From assembly GCF_003432035.1 (NCBI RefSeq), contig NZ_QOHO01000031.1, forward strand, positions 55,022-119,021: a DNA stretch of 64,000 nucleotides, written 5' to 3'. Within the stretch, counting starts at the first letter, position 1. Every line of letters begins with the position of its first letter. Shown here piece by piece: positions 17,460 to 25,825 of the stretch. Under the pieces are notes generated by a model. The model was not told the origin of the DNA. It ran no database searches and was given only the letters and a program-made list of their open reading frames with translations. The DNA comes from Lacrimispora amygdalina (lineage in GTDB: Bacteria; Bacillota; Clostridia; Lachnospirales; Lachnospiraceae). The translations under genes were made by a program, and so were the position numbers.

Positions 17460-17490
17460 GCGGGATAGGCTTATTGCCTGTCCTTTTTTT
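17460..17490 (+). terminator. Riboswitch-controlled terminator with competing antiterminator
   Basis: GGATAGGC (17463-17470) pairs with GCCTGTCC (17476-17483) followed by TTTTTTT. The upstream aptamer segment ATCCCGC (17431-17437) can instead pair with GCGGGAT (17460-17466), which overlaps the terminator 5' arm. Ligand binding that sequesters ATCCCGC in the aptamer would favour termination. Confidence 0.85.
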
Positions 17491-17545
17491 ATATAGGCTT
17501 CTCTGGCTGCGCTACTCTATTTGTAAAATAGAAAGGAATATATTT

Positions 17546-18100
17546 ATGGTGAATTTACAGAAAGCGGAACAGGCCATTGCCCTTTTGCTGGAAGCAATAG
17601 GAGAAGATCCAATGAGGGAGGGGCTTGCAGACACACCTGCGCGTGTGGCAAAAATGTATGAGGAGCTTACTCAGGGTTACGATATGAACGCCTCAGAACT
17701 TTTATCGGTTGTATTTCATTCAGATAACAATGACGTGGTATTGGAAAAGGATATTGAATTTCATTCCCTGTGTGAGCATCACCTTGCTCCTTTTTTTGGT
17801 AAGGTGCATATTGCCTACATTCCAAACGGCAAAGTAGTGGGATTAAGCAAGCTTGCCAGAGTAACTGAAGTATTTGCCCGTCGCCTGCAGATACAGGAAC
17901 AGATGACAAACCAGATTGCTGATAGTATCTATACGAGTCTTGACCCATTAGGGGTAATGGTAATTGTGGAAGCCACTCACACCTGCATGACCATGCGAGG
18001 GGTGAAAAAAATTGGCACTAAAACAGTAACGGTTGCAACCAGAGGCATACTGAAAGGAGATCTTGCACTGCAAAAAAGCATACAGGATTTAATAAAGTGA
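17546..18100 (+). CDS. folE: GTP cyclohydrolase I
   Basis: A 184-aa type-I enzyme that converts GTP to 7,8-dihydroneopterin triphosphate. Zinc ligands and catalytic residues are visible: SLCEHH (Cys76, His78/79) and HTCMTMRG (Cys147). The start at 17546 follows GAAAGGA and matches family length; an upstream in-frame codon at 17474 would read through the riboswitch terminator. Folate committed step, under THF riboswitch control. Confidence 0.96.
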   Translation: MVNLQKAEQAIALLLEAIGEDPMREGLADTPARVAKMYEELTQGYDMNASELLSVVFHSDNNDVVLEKDIEFHSLCEHHLAPFFGKVHIAYIPNGKVVGLSKLARVTEVFARRLQIQEQMTNQIADSIYTSLDPLGVMVIVEATHTCMTMRGVKKIGTKTVTVATRGILKGDLALQKSIQDLIK

Positions 18101-18576
18101 TGGAAAGAATAAATAAAATTATAAATAGTCAAGAATACATTGATTGGTTATCTAAGATTAATCAATCTGAGAAAAACAGAATTTTTTGTGGACACAGCTT
18201 TTCCCATTTATTGGATGTAGCCAGAATTATGTATCTGGAAACTTTGACCAAAGGGTATGATTATTCCCAGGAATTAGTGTATTCGGCAGCATTGCTGCAC
18301 GACATTGGCAGGAGTATCGAATACAGCGCAGGGGCGGATCACGCCCGGGAAGGAGCAGTAATTGCAAAAAAGCTGCTGGAAGACGCGGGATTTAGCCGGC
18401 ATGAAGTCGATGAAATTACCCTTGCAATCGCAAATCACAACGCGAAAGACACTTCCCATACACTTTCACAGCTTTTGCAGTTTGCAGATAAAAAAAGCCG
18501 TAATTGCTTTTTATGCAGCGCCCAGGCACAGTGCAACTGGAAACAACAGGATAAAAATATGGAGGTCACCCTTTGA
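18100..18576 (+). CDS. HD-domain phosphohydrolase in the folate operon
   Basis: A 158-aa HD-superfamily protein: GHSFSHLLDVARI, the HD pair in AALLHDIGRSIEYS and a later NHNAKDT. It starts inside the folE stop (TGATG) and overlaps folP. Its placement between folE and folP coincides with the missing dihydroneopterin-triphosphate dephosphorylation step, which it might perform; this is inference. The C-terminus contains Cys residues (NCFLCSAQAQCNW). Confidence 0.82.
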   Translation: MERINKIINSQEYIDWLSKINQSEKNRIFCGHSFSHLLDVARIMYLETLTKGYDYSQELVYSAALLHDIGRSIEYSAGADHAREGAVIAKKLLEDAGFSRHEVDEITLAIANHNAKDTSHTLSQLLQFADKKSRNCFLCSAQAQCNWKQQDKNMEVTL

Positions 18577-19391
18577 TTATAGGCAATAAAGTATTTGACA
18601 CGCAAAACAATGTATATATTGTAGGAATATTAAACGTTACACCAGATTCCTTCTCTGACGGAGGCCAGTATAATGCCTTAGATGATGCCCTGATGAAAGC
18701 GCAGGAAATGATCTGTCAAGGTATAGATATTATTGACGTTGGCGGAGAGTCAACTCGTCCTGGGCATACAACAGTATCTTCAGAGCAGGAAATTAGTCGG
18801 GTTGCTCCTGTGATTGAAAAGCTGAAGGAAAACTTTGACATTACAATTTCATTGGACAGCTATAAATGGCAGGTTGTCCAGGCCCTAAGCAATAAAATTG
18901 ATATGGTAAATGATATTTGGGGCCTGCAATATGATGATAAGATGGCACAAGTGGTTGCAACATCCGGTCTGGCTTATTGCCTGATGCACAACCGCCGCAG
19001 CAATCAATATAAAAATTTTTCGGAAGAATATTTGTCAGACATCAATGACAGCCTTGAAAAGGCAGAGAAAGCAGGCATAGAAAAAGGAAAAATCATTTTG
19101 GATGGAGGTGTGGGCTTCGCCAAGGATTACAATCAAAACCTGCATGTTATTAATAATACCGACCGCCTGTGCAGTCTGGGATATCCTGTTATGATAGCCA
19201 CCTCACGCAAATCAGTAATTGGACTAACTCTTGAAAAACCTACCGATCAACGACTCTATGGTACACTTGCCACAACTGCCGTTGGTGTTATGAAGGGTGC
19301 AAGTTTTGTAAGAGTACATGACATTGAACAAAATCTCGACACTATAAAAATGGTAAAATCTATAATGAAGGAAGATAAATGGATAAAATAA
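18573..19391 (+). CDS. folP: Dihydropteroate synthase
   Basis: A 272-aa TIM-barrel enzyme joining 6-hydroxymethyl-dihydropterin diphosphate to p-aminobenzoate; target of sulfonamides. Motifs: ILNVTPDSFSDGG, GGESTRPG, DGGVGFAKD and TSRKSVIG. Start TTG 18573, 8 bp after GGAGGT; overlaps the HD gene by 4 bp and folBK by 13 bp. Confidence 0.96.
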   Translation: MIIGNKVFDTQNNVYIVGILNVTPDSFSDGGQYNALDDALMKAQEMICQGIDIIDVGGESTRPGHTTVSSEQEISRVAPVIEKLKENFDITISLDSYKWQVVQALSNKIDMVNDIWGLQYDDKMAQVVATSGLAYCLMHNRRSNQYKNFSEEYLSDINDSLEKAEKAGIEKGKIILDGGVGFAKDYNQNLHVINNTDRLCSLGYPVMIATSRKSVIGLTLEKPTDQRLYGTLATTAVGVMKGASFVRVHDIEQNLDTIKMVKSIMKEDKWIK

Positions 19392-20185
19392 CACTGACCG
19401 GTATAGAATTTTTTGCTTATCATGGAGTATTGGAAAGTGAAAAGCAACTAGGCCAAATGTTTGCAATTGATTGCGAATTGGTCTTAGACACATCCTTTTG
19501 CAATGATGAGATTGAAAAAACAGTAAATTACGGAGACGTAGCGCTCAAGATAAAAAGCTTTGCCTGCAGCAATCGATATGATCTCCTTGAAAGCCTTGCT
19601 AACAATCTTGTGTCATATTTAATGTATGAGTACCCTTTAGTTGAGGAGATATCCCTGACTGTACACAAACCGCATGCGCCTATTGCTACAAAATTTTCTG
19701 ATGTTTCACTTTGCATTACCAGGAAACGGGAAATCTGTTACTTGGCAATCGGTTCTAATTTAGGAGATAGAAAGGCATATCTGGACACTGTAAAAGCGGC
19801 AGTTGTACAGGATAAAAACTGTCAGTTTATGGCAATTTCAACTTATACTGAAACTCCGCCCTATGGGGTAACTGATCAACCTTCTTTTTTAAATGCAGTA
19901 ATCAAGATAAGAACTTTTTATACCCCCAATCAGCTGCTGCAGTTTTGCCAGCGCCTGGAGCATGCTGCAGGTAGGGTTCGACTGCGCCATTGGGGAGAGC
20001 GTACCCTGGATATAGACATTCTAATGTACGGAGACAAAATCATTTATACAGAAGATTTGATTGTTCCTCACCCGGAAATGGATATAAGAGATTTTGTTCT
20101 TGCACCTTTATGTGAAATCGACCCGCATTTGATACACCCAATTCGCAAAATGAGCGTCAAAAGATTGCTTGCAGCCCTTTCATAA
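19379..20185 (+). CDS. folBK: Bifunctional dihydroneopterin aldolase / HPPK (FolB-FolK fusion)
   Basis: A 268-aa fusion. FolB spans 1-~117 (ITLTGIEFFAYHGVLESEK, VNYGDVA, SLANNL, HKPHAPI). FolK starts at about 120 with YLAIGSNLGDRKAYL and includes RVRLRHWGERTLDIDILMYG and VPHPEMDIRDFVLAPLCEI. It converts dihydroneopterin to the hydroxymethyl-pterin and then pyrophosphorylates it, feeding FolP encoded upstream. Confidence 0.95.
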   Translation: MDKITLTGIEFFAYHGVLESEKQLGQMFAIDCELVLDTSFCNDEIEKTVNYGDVALKIKSFACSNRYDLLESLANNLVSYLMYEYPLVEEISLTVHKPHAPIATKFSDVSLCITRKREICYLAIGSNLGDRKAYLDTVKAAVVQDKNCQFMAISTYTETPPYGVTDQPSFLNAVIKIRTFYTPNQLLQFCQRLEHAAGRVRLRHWGERTLDIDILMYGDKIIYTEDLIVPHPEMDIRDFVLAPLCEIDPHLIHPIRKMSVKRLLAALS

Positions 20186-20263
20186 TCATTATTAATTTAA
20201 TGTGGTTCCTTAGGGAGCATATTGACTGGTGTGTTGCACTAACAGAAAGGGGGCGTGTTTTTT

Positions 20264-21583
20264 ATGACTAACATGGTAGATATGTCTGTGATGGACAAGC
20301 TGAATTCCATTGCAAAATACGGTATAAATTTAGGTCTTGAGCGTATTGGGAAATTGTTAAACAATATGGGAAATCCGCAGGAGAAGTTAAAATTTATACA
20401 TGTAGCGGGAACAAATGGCAAAGGATCCACCTGTACTATACTGTCCTGTATTTTAAAAGAGAGCGGTTATAAAACAGGGCTTTTTATCAGTCCTTATATT
20501 TTGAATTTTAATGAAACCATGCAGATCAATCATCTGCCTATTCCTTATAATCAGCTGGAAAGCTGTGGGGAATATGTATTTTCCTGTTGGGAGGATTCTT
20601 GTGTAGAAGGAGAGTATCCAACACAATTTGAGGTAATTACAGCGATAGCCTTTGAATGGTTTTACCGCAGTGGCTGTGATTTTGTTTGTCTGGAATGTGG
20701 CCTTGGGGGAAAAGAGGATTCCACAAATATCATTCCTCCCGCTCTTTTGCAAATTATCACCTCGGTAAGTTTGGACCATATGGGGATTTTGGGAAATACG
20801 CTGGAAGAGATAGCGGTGCATAAAGCTGGGATTATAAAAGGGGGGATCACGATATGCTATCCACTGATGCAGCCCGAAGCTATGAATATAATTAAACATA
20901 GATGCAACGAAGCACATGGCAGACTGATCGTGCCTTCTCTGCAACATCTTAATGTGATGGAGGACACCTTCCCGGAGAACAGCTTTCTCTATATGGGGCA
21001 GCAATACATAAAGTCCATGACTGGCAGGTTTCAGATTTATAATTGTATTACTGCAATAACTGCAGCCTTTACTCTTGCAGAAATGGGATTTTCCATTCAG
21101 CAGAGAGCAATAACCGAAGGAGTAAAAAACGCTAAAATACCTGCACGCCAGGAGATAATCAGAACCTCGCCTCTTGTATTATTGGACGGTTGTCATAATC
21201 CGGAAGGGGCAAAGGCACTTCAGGATAGTCTGTATAAACTACCCAGTCAACGGCTGACGGTGATAATGGGAGTATTAGCTGATAAAGATTATAATGTTAT
21301 GGTTAAAGAAATTGCCAGACTTGCTCATCATTTTATAGCTGTTACCCCACATAATCCAAGAGCACTGGCATCTCAAAGTCTTGCAAAGACGGCAAAAACT
21401 TATTGCAGTAATGTATACACTTTTGATGAGATACAGCAAGCACTTGATTTTGCCACAGAGATCACTATACCTTCTGACCCCATTTGTGTTTGTGGCTCGC
21501 TTTATCTTGCACAGCAAATTCGACCTTTGCTTTTGCGGCAATTTGGTAATGGGGACAGTAAAGTGCCAGGAGGCGTGACATAA
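20264..21583 (+). CDS. folC: Folylpolyglutamate / dihydrofolate synthase
   Basis: A 439-aa Mur-ligase-family enzyme with the P-loop HVAGTNGKGSTC, the SPYILNFNE substrate loop, GLGGKEDSTNI, SLDHMGILG and DGCHNPEGA. ATG 20264 lies 10 nt after GAAAGGGGG; an in-frame GTG at 20255 touches the RBS. It completes the folate operon after a 78-bp gap. Confidence 0.95.
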   Translation: MTNMVDMSVMDKLNSIAKYGINLGLERIGKLLNNMGNPQEKLKFIHVAGTNGKGSTCTILSCILKESGYKTGLFISPYILNFNETMQINHLPIPYNQLESCGEYVFSCWEDSCVEGEYPTQFEVITAIAFEWFYRSGCDFVCLECGLGGKEDSTNIIPPALLQIITSVSLDHMGILGNTLEEIAVHKAGIIKGGITICYPLMQPEAMNIIKHRCNEAHGRLIVPSLQHLNVMEDTFPENSFLYMGQQYIKSMTGRFQIYNCITAITAAFTLAEMGFSIQQRAITEGVKNAKIPARQEIIRTSPLVLLDGCHNPEGAKALQDSLYKLPSQRLTVIMGVLADKDYNVMVKEIARLAHHFIAVTPHNPRALASQSLAKTAKTYCSNVYTFDEIQQALDFATEITIPSDPICVCGSLYLAQQIRPLLLRQFGNGDSKVPGGVT

Positions 21584-21640
21584 GTAGAAAAATTGAAAGA
21601 TACCTTTCAGGCTGGCTTGCCGTTTCATAATAAGAGTGTA

Positions 21641-22696
21641 TTAATTTTCCCGCAGTTTTACTTTATTTCTAGCACTGCGACGACGTTCGTCTTCCAACGC
21701 GGCATAATGTTTTTTTGTGGTATTTACATCAGAGTGCCCCAAAACATCTGCCACTAAATAGATATCACCAGTCTCTTTATAAAGGGAGGTTCCATAGGTG
21801 CTGCGTAATTTATGCGGAGTAATCTTTTTTAAAGGTGTCACCAGCCTGGAATATTTTTTAACCAGATTTTCTACACTGCGAACAGCAATTCTCTTTTTCT
21901 GCATGGATAAAAAGAGTGCATTCTCATTACCTTCATCAGGAATAATTTGATTTCGTTCTTCCAGATAATCCAGGAGTGCATCCTCAACCTCAGTTCCAAA
22001 GTAGACAGTTACCTCTTTTCCTCCCTTTCTATGTATGCGTATGCCTCCATTTTTAAAATCAATGTCATTAAGATCCAAACCTACGCATTCGGAAACACGT
22101 ATTCCTGTTCCAAGTAAAAGTGTGAGCAGCGCCAGATCCCGAACTTTTGTTTTCTCGTGATAGGCTTTTTGTTTCTCTGTTAAAGATTCTCCTTTTTCTA
22201 CTTCATCGAGAAGCAGCGCAACTTCATCTATGTCCAAACGTATAATTTCTTTCTCGTGCAGCTTAGGAAGCTGAATTAAAGCAGCCGGATTGTTTTGAAG
22301 CCTTTCATTTCGGTAATAATAATTATAGAAGCTTTTCAAGCAGGAGATTTTTCGCATGACTCCACGCTCTTTGTTGGTTATTTCCTGATTTTTATCATTA
22401 AACCGGTACTTTAAATACTCCATATATTCCTCTATATCTACAACCTTAAGTGTATTCAAAAAGTCCAATGGGATTTCTTTCATCTCAAGCTTACGAATGA
22501 CCGGATTTTCCTTTTGCAAAAAGTCAAAAAACACCTTTAAATCATAGGCGTAGGCAATCCTGGTACGGGAAGATGTTCGTGGTTCAATGCCTCGGAAAAA
22601 ATCACCGCAGAAATGGGGCAGTTCTTTGATCAACTCACGCAGATGCTTTACGTTTTCAATATCTTTTTGTTGATGGTAGGAGAGCGTAGCTTTCAT
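21641..22696 (-). CDS. XerS-like tyrosine site-specific recombinase
   Basis: A 351-aa tyrosine recombinase with the full catalytic set: Arg200 (TGIRVSE), Lys224/227 (RKGGK), His295 and Arg298 (HKLRST), His321 and Tyr331 (GHSDVNTTKKHYA). The long N-terminal SAM-like core-binding domain and length resemble XerS, the single recombinase that resolves chromosome dimers in streptococci. It is unclear whether it is the host Xer or a relic integrase; its edge position before the accessory block fits either. Confidence 0.8.
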   Translation of the reverse strand: MKATLSYHQQKDIENVKHLRELIKELPHFCGDFFRGIEPRTSSRTRIAYAYDLKVFFDFLQKENPVIRKLEMKEIPLDFLNTLKVVDIEEYMEYLKYRFNDKNQEITNKERGVMRKISCLKSFYNYYYRNERLQNNPAALIQLPKLHEKEIIRLDIDEVALLLDEVEKGESLTEKQKAYHEKTKVRDLALLTLLLGTGIRVSECVGLDLNDIDFKNGGIRIHRKGGKEVTVYFGTEVEDALLDYLEERNQIIPDEGNENALFLSMQKKRIAVRSVENLVKKYSRLVTPLKKITPHKLRSTYGTSLYKETGDIYLVADVLGHSDVNTTKKHYAALEDERRRSARNKVKLREN

Positions 22697-22937
22697 GAAT
22701 TCACCTCTTGTTTATGTATAAATTATTTTATATATGCCATAGTTTTACTTTATCCGGAATTCTTACATATGAATAATTTGAAATAATAAGATCCCTAATT
22801 ACAGTAATTGCAATTTGAAACCGCATTTATCAATCGAGCAATAGCATAATAGTAATATAACGGTAATGTTAAATATAAATTAAAGTTGAAGCTTTAGTAA
22901 ACTGTATAAATTTTATGTGAATGTTATTATTCTATAA

Positions 22938-22982
22938 TTTTTCCACAAAACTATTCGTTAAACTAGACTTTCGCGAATAGTT
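22938..22982. repeat. Candidate dif-like recombination site upstream of the xerS-like gene
   Basis: TTTTTCCACAAAACTAT (22938-22954) runs into a 9-bp inverted repeat AACTATTCG / CGAATAGTT (22949-22957, 22974-22982) with a 16-bp spacer. XerS systems usually have their dif site next to the recombinase gene, as here. Resemblance to the streptococcal difSL left arm is from memory only. Confidence 0.4.
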
Positions 22983-23031
22983 GAAACCGTCACTTACTCT
23001 TAAAACCGCCACGCATAATTATATCATAATT

Positions 23032-23063
23032 CCAACACCTTTTACAAGTTGTTGGTTTTTTTA
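23032..23063 (+). terminator. Hairpin with T-run before the 23083 gene
   Basis: CCAACA (23032-23037) pairs with TGTTGG (23050-23055) followed by TTTTTTTTA. It sits 20 bp ahead of an RBS, so it could be an attenuator of the next gene or close an upstream transcript. The stretch 22697-23031 otherwise holds only the dif-like site. Confidence 0.55.
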
Positions 23064-23082
23064 TATTCGGGAGGAAATTTAT

Positions 23083-23460
23083 ATGCAGTTCTACATCGCT
23101 ACTGCTTCGGATGCAGATTCCGCTGACATAGAATGGGAATCTACGATGCAACGTAAGCAGAAAATAACCATTTTATCATCTTCACAGGTGTTTACTCGTG
23201 TTGCAAAACCTCTCCGGGAACAATGTTATGACGTTATGGAATGCCGTACATTCTTCGGACGTTGGACACGGGTAAAATGCTATGATGCGGATGACTATTG
23301 CTCTGTTATAGATAATTACAGTCCGGAGAAGAAATTCAAGCTTCCGAAACGTTGGGTACGCTCTTTTATCCAGACTGATGATCTTAGGGAATCCTATGAT
23401 ACGTATGAAAAGGTTCAGCGGTTGTCCAGACAGGGATTTGCCCCAAAAGTGGTACGATAG
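23083..23460 (+). CDS. Hypothetical protein, 125 aa
   Basis: Not recognised. The start follows GGGAGGA; a longer frame from 22981 would cover the hairpin. The protein begins MQFYIATASDADSADIEW and has a hydrophobic/basic mix without a signal peptide or clear domain. A DNA-binding or host small protein is possible; nothing supports a function. Confidence 0.55.
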   Translation: MQFYIATASDADSADIEWESTMQRKQKITILSSSQVFTRVAKPLREQCYDVMECRTFFGRWTRVKCYDADDYCSVIDNYSPEKKFKLPKRWVRSFIQTDDLRESYDTYEKVQRLSRQGFAPKVVR

Positions 23461-23534
23461 TTATCTCTGTTGGGGGTCAAATTATTATCCGCTCTTCTGC
23501 TCTTCTGGGGGGGCTGTCTGCTCATTCATGGAAT

Positions 23535-23574
23535 ATGGTCTAGCGTCAGCGCCCCCGGCGCGACGCTAGACCAT
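23535..23574. repeat. GC-rich 40-bp palindromic hairpin
   Basis: ATGGTCTAGCGTC (23535-23547) and GACGCTAGACCAT (23562-23574) are perfect complements, and the interior adds GCGCC / GGCGC around a CCC loop with one bulged A. It is far more GC-rich than its surroundings and has no T-run. It could be a REP-like or IS-end hairpin at the host/accessory junction. Confidence 0.75.
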
Positions 23575-23753
23575 TACTTGACAGTATAAACACTTAAGCG
23601 TAATTTTTGATAAAAACAGGGGTGAAAATCGTTAAATTAGGATTTGATGAATTACTGTACATTGAGAACTTAATATTGATAGTTGGGGAAATTTAATGTA
23701 AAATATCATTATAGATTTTATTCTATTTAATTTTATTAAGAATAGAGGTATTT

Positions 23754-24242
23754 ATGAAAATACTCATATTTGGTAGTGTTGCAAGTGGGAAAACAACGTT
23801 AGCAATAAAAATATCGGAAGAATTAAGTATAATCTATTATGAAGGAGATTGTATTGCATGGGGATTTCCTAATGAAAAAAGATATAAACGTTCTGATCAA
23901 GAGCAAAAAGAAATCATTGATAAAATAGATGAAAATAGTTCATGGATTATAGAGGGAACTTATAGAGAAAGCCAAAAAATCTTATATGATTTAGCAGATA
24001 AAATTATTTTTTTAGACACACCATTGTATATTAGGATATATCGAATAATTTTCAGATTTATAAAGCAAAAAATCGGATATGAAAAAAGTAACTATAAGCC
24101 TACCTATGATATGCTAAAGCATATGTTTAAATGGACAAATGATTTTGAAAGAAATCGTAATTTTCATAAAAACAGGCTCATTAAGTATGAAAAAAAGCTT
24201 ATTTGGATAAAGTCTCCAAACCAGTTAAAGGGAAAAATTTAA
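23754..24242 (+). CDS. P-loop kinase-like protein (FlaR/adenylate-kinase-like)
   Basis: A 162-aa P-loop NTPase with Walker A FGSVASGKTTLA near the N-terminus and a small AAA_17-type kinase layout (IIEGTYRE, KIIFLDTPL, RIYRIIFRFIKQK). These proteins are annotated as topology-modulation or shikimate/adenylate-kinase-like; the substrate is unknown. Markedly AT-rich compared with the host genes, suggesting horizontal origin. Own terminator follows. Confidence 0.75.
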   Translation: MKILIFGSVASGKTTLAIKISEELSIIYYEGDCIAWGFPNEKRYKRSDQEQKEIIDKIDENSSWIIEGTYRESQKILYDLADKIIFLDTPLYIRIYRIIFRFIKQKIGYEKSNYKPTYDMLKHMFKWTNDFERNRNFHKNRLIKYEKKLIWIKSPNQLKGKI

Positions 24243-24260
24243 ATTTTATATTTGTATTCC

Positions 24261-24303
24261 AAGACCTACTAGCTATCAATATTTAATGTTAGTAGGTCTT
24301 TTT
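24261..24303 (+). terminator. Terminator of the P-loop gene
   Basis: AAGACCTACTA (24261-24271) and TAGTAGGTCTT (24290-24300) form an 11-bp stem running into TTTT. Confidence 0.85.
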
Positions 24304-24391
24304 GTGTGGTTATTTAATCAAGTAAACTGAAATTTGCATGAGTAACCATATTGCCAATGCTGGCAAAATGGTCAAATAAAAGAAAGGAGCC

Positions 24392-24429
24392 GGAACCTTC
24401 CCGGGAATAAGGCGCGCCGGGTTCCTTTT
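24392..24429 (+). promoter_or_regulatory. Hairpin in the leader of the methyltransferase gene
   Basis: GGAACC (24392-24397) and GGTTCC (24420-24425) enclose a GC-rich loop with CCCGGG and GGCGCGCC, followed by TTTT 8 bp before the start codon. It could be an attenuator or a protein-binding leader. No other gene is seen in 24304-24436. Confidence 0.45.
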
Positions 24430-24436
24430 AGAAAAG

Positions 24437-25810
24437 ATGAAAGATTTAATTATAGATTGCTTCGCTGGTGGAGGCGGTGCAAGCGTTGGAATTGAAATGG
24501 CATTGGGTAGACATATTGATATTGCTATTAATCACGATCCACAGGCTATACGGATGCACAAAACCAATCACCCAGATACATTACACTTGACTGAGGATAT
24601 TTTCAAGGTGGATTTGCAGAAATACGTAAAAGGCCGTCACGTTGCTTTGATGTGGGCCAGTCCAGATTGCACAAGCCATAGCAAAGCAAAAGGAGGACAG
24701 CCGAGAGAAAAGGGGCTGCGTATACTTCCGTGGGCAGTATATAAACATGCAAAAGCAATTCTTCCTGATGTGATCCTTATGGAGAATGTAGAAGAAATAC
24801 AACAATGGGGACCACTGGACAGCAGTGGACACCCGATTAAGGAACGCAAAGGGGAGGATTACAACCGTTTTATTACTGCTATGAAATCACTTGGATATGA
24901 ATTTGATTGTAGAGAGCTTGTGGCGGCTGATTATGGCGCGCCGACAACAAGAAAACGCTGGTATGCAATACTCAGGCGCGATGGGAAGCCAATAATATGG
25001 CCTGTACAAACTCATAGCAAAAATGGAGAAAATGGATTTAATTCATGGGTTCCGGCTTCATCCGTTATAGATTGGTCAGATTTTGGAAAATCAATTTTTG
25101 ACAGAAAGAAACCACTTGCAGAGGCAACGCAAAAGCGAATTGCAAACGGAATTAAAAAATACATAATTGACAATAAAAATCCTTTCATTGTTCCAGAAAA
25201 GCAAGCTGCAGCATTTCTGATCCAGTATCACGGTGAAACAAAAGAAGGGGATTCCAGGGGACAGAATTTAGATGAACCACTAAAAACCATTGATACAAGC
25301 AATAGGTATGGATTGGTAACTGCATTCATCACAAAATTTTATAAAACCGGAATAGGTCAAGGCTGTGAAGAACCGTTACACACAATAACAACCTCACCTG
25401 GACATTTTGGCCTCGTATCCGCTTTCCTTGTTAAGTACTACGGTCAGGGAGTAGGGCAGAAAATAAATTCTCCACTTGGGACAATTACAACAAAGGATCG
25501 TTTCGGGCTTGTGAATGTGGTTTTTGAAGTCAATGGAGAACAATACATTATCCATGATATTTTCCTGCGTATGTTAAAAGCAGAGCCGGAGCTTAAACTG
25601 GCGCAGGGATTTCCTATGGATTATATCATTGATAAGGATTATGAACGAAAAACATATCCGGTGAAAGAACAGGTTGCCAGAATTGGAAATAGCGTAGTCC
25701 CGATAATGGCAAAAGCTCTGGTATCTGCAAACTGCCCGTATCTGAGAATAGGAGAACGGATGCCAAATATGAAAATAGATTATAGCGGATCACAGCTTAG
25801 ATTTGCATAA
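24437..25810 (+). CDS. Phage DNA (cytosine-5) methyltransferase
   Basis: A 457-aa C5-MTase. Motif I DCFAGGGGASVGIEMA is at 7-22, motif IV ASPDCTSHS (Asp replaces the usual Pro before the catalytic Cys), motif VI MENVEEI, and the C-terminal motif X region GNSVVPIMAKALV. The target-recognition region (~258-362) is three imperfect ~36-residue repeats (FLI/FIT/FLV...GQ...EPL.TI.T...GLV). Phage orphan MTases of this type protect phage DNA against host restriction. No cognate endonuclease is adjacent. Confidence 0.9.
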   Translation: MKDLIIDCFAGGGGASVGIEMALGRHIDIAINHDPQAIRMHKTNHPDTLHLTEDIFKVDLQKYVKGRHVALMWASPDCTSHSKAKGGQPREKGLRILPWAVYKHAKAILPDVILMENVEEIQQWGPLDSSGHPIKERKGEDYNRFITAMKSLGYEFDCRELVAADYGAPTTRKRWYAILRRDGKPIIWPVQTHSKNGENGFNSWVPASSVIDWSDFGKSIFDRKKPLAEATQKRIANGIKKYIIDNKNPFIVPEKQAAAFLIQYHGETKEGDSRGQNLDEPLKTIDTSNRYGLVTAFITKFYKTGIGQGCEEPLHTITTSPGHFGLVSAFLVKYYGQGVGQKINSPLGTITTKDRFGLVNVVFEVNGEQYIIHDIFLRMLKAEPELKLAQGFPMDYIIDKDYERKTYPVKEQVARIGNSVVPIMAKALVSANCPYLRIGERMPNMKIDYSGSQLRFA

Positions 25811-25825
25811 AAAGAAAGGGAAAAG

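Noticed and set aside
20453..21004. 183-aa minus-strand ORF inside folC
   Set aside because: Shadow of folC, which shows the Mur-ligase motifs; no RBS.
21641..22696. Integrase of the adjacent prophage
   Set aside because: Catalytically possible, but the protein looks XerS-like and no matching att pair flanks the prophage; left as a host-type recombinase with uncertainty.
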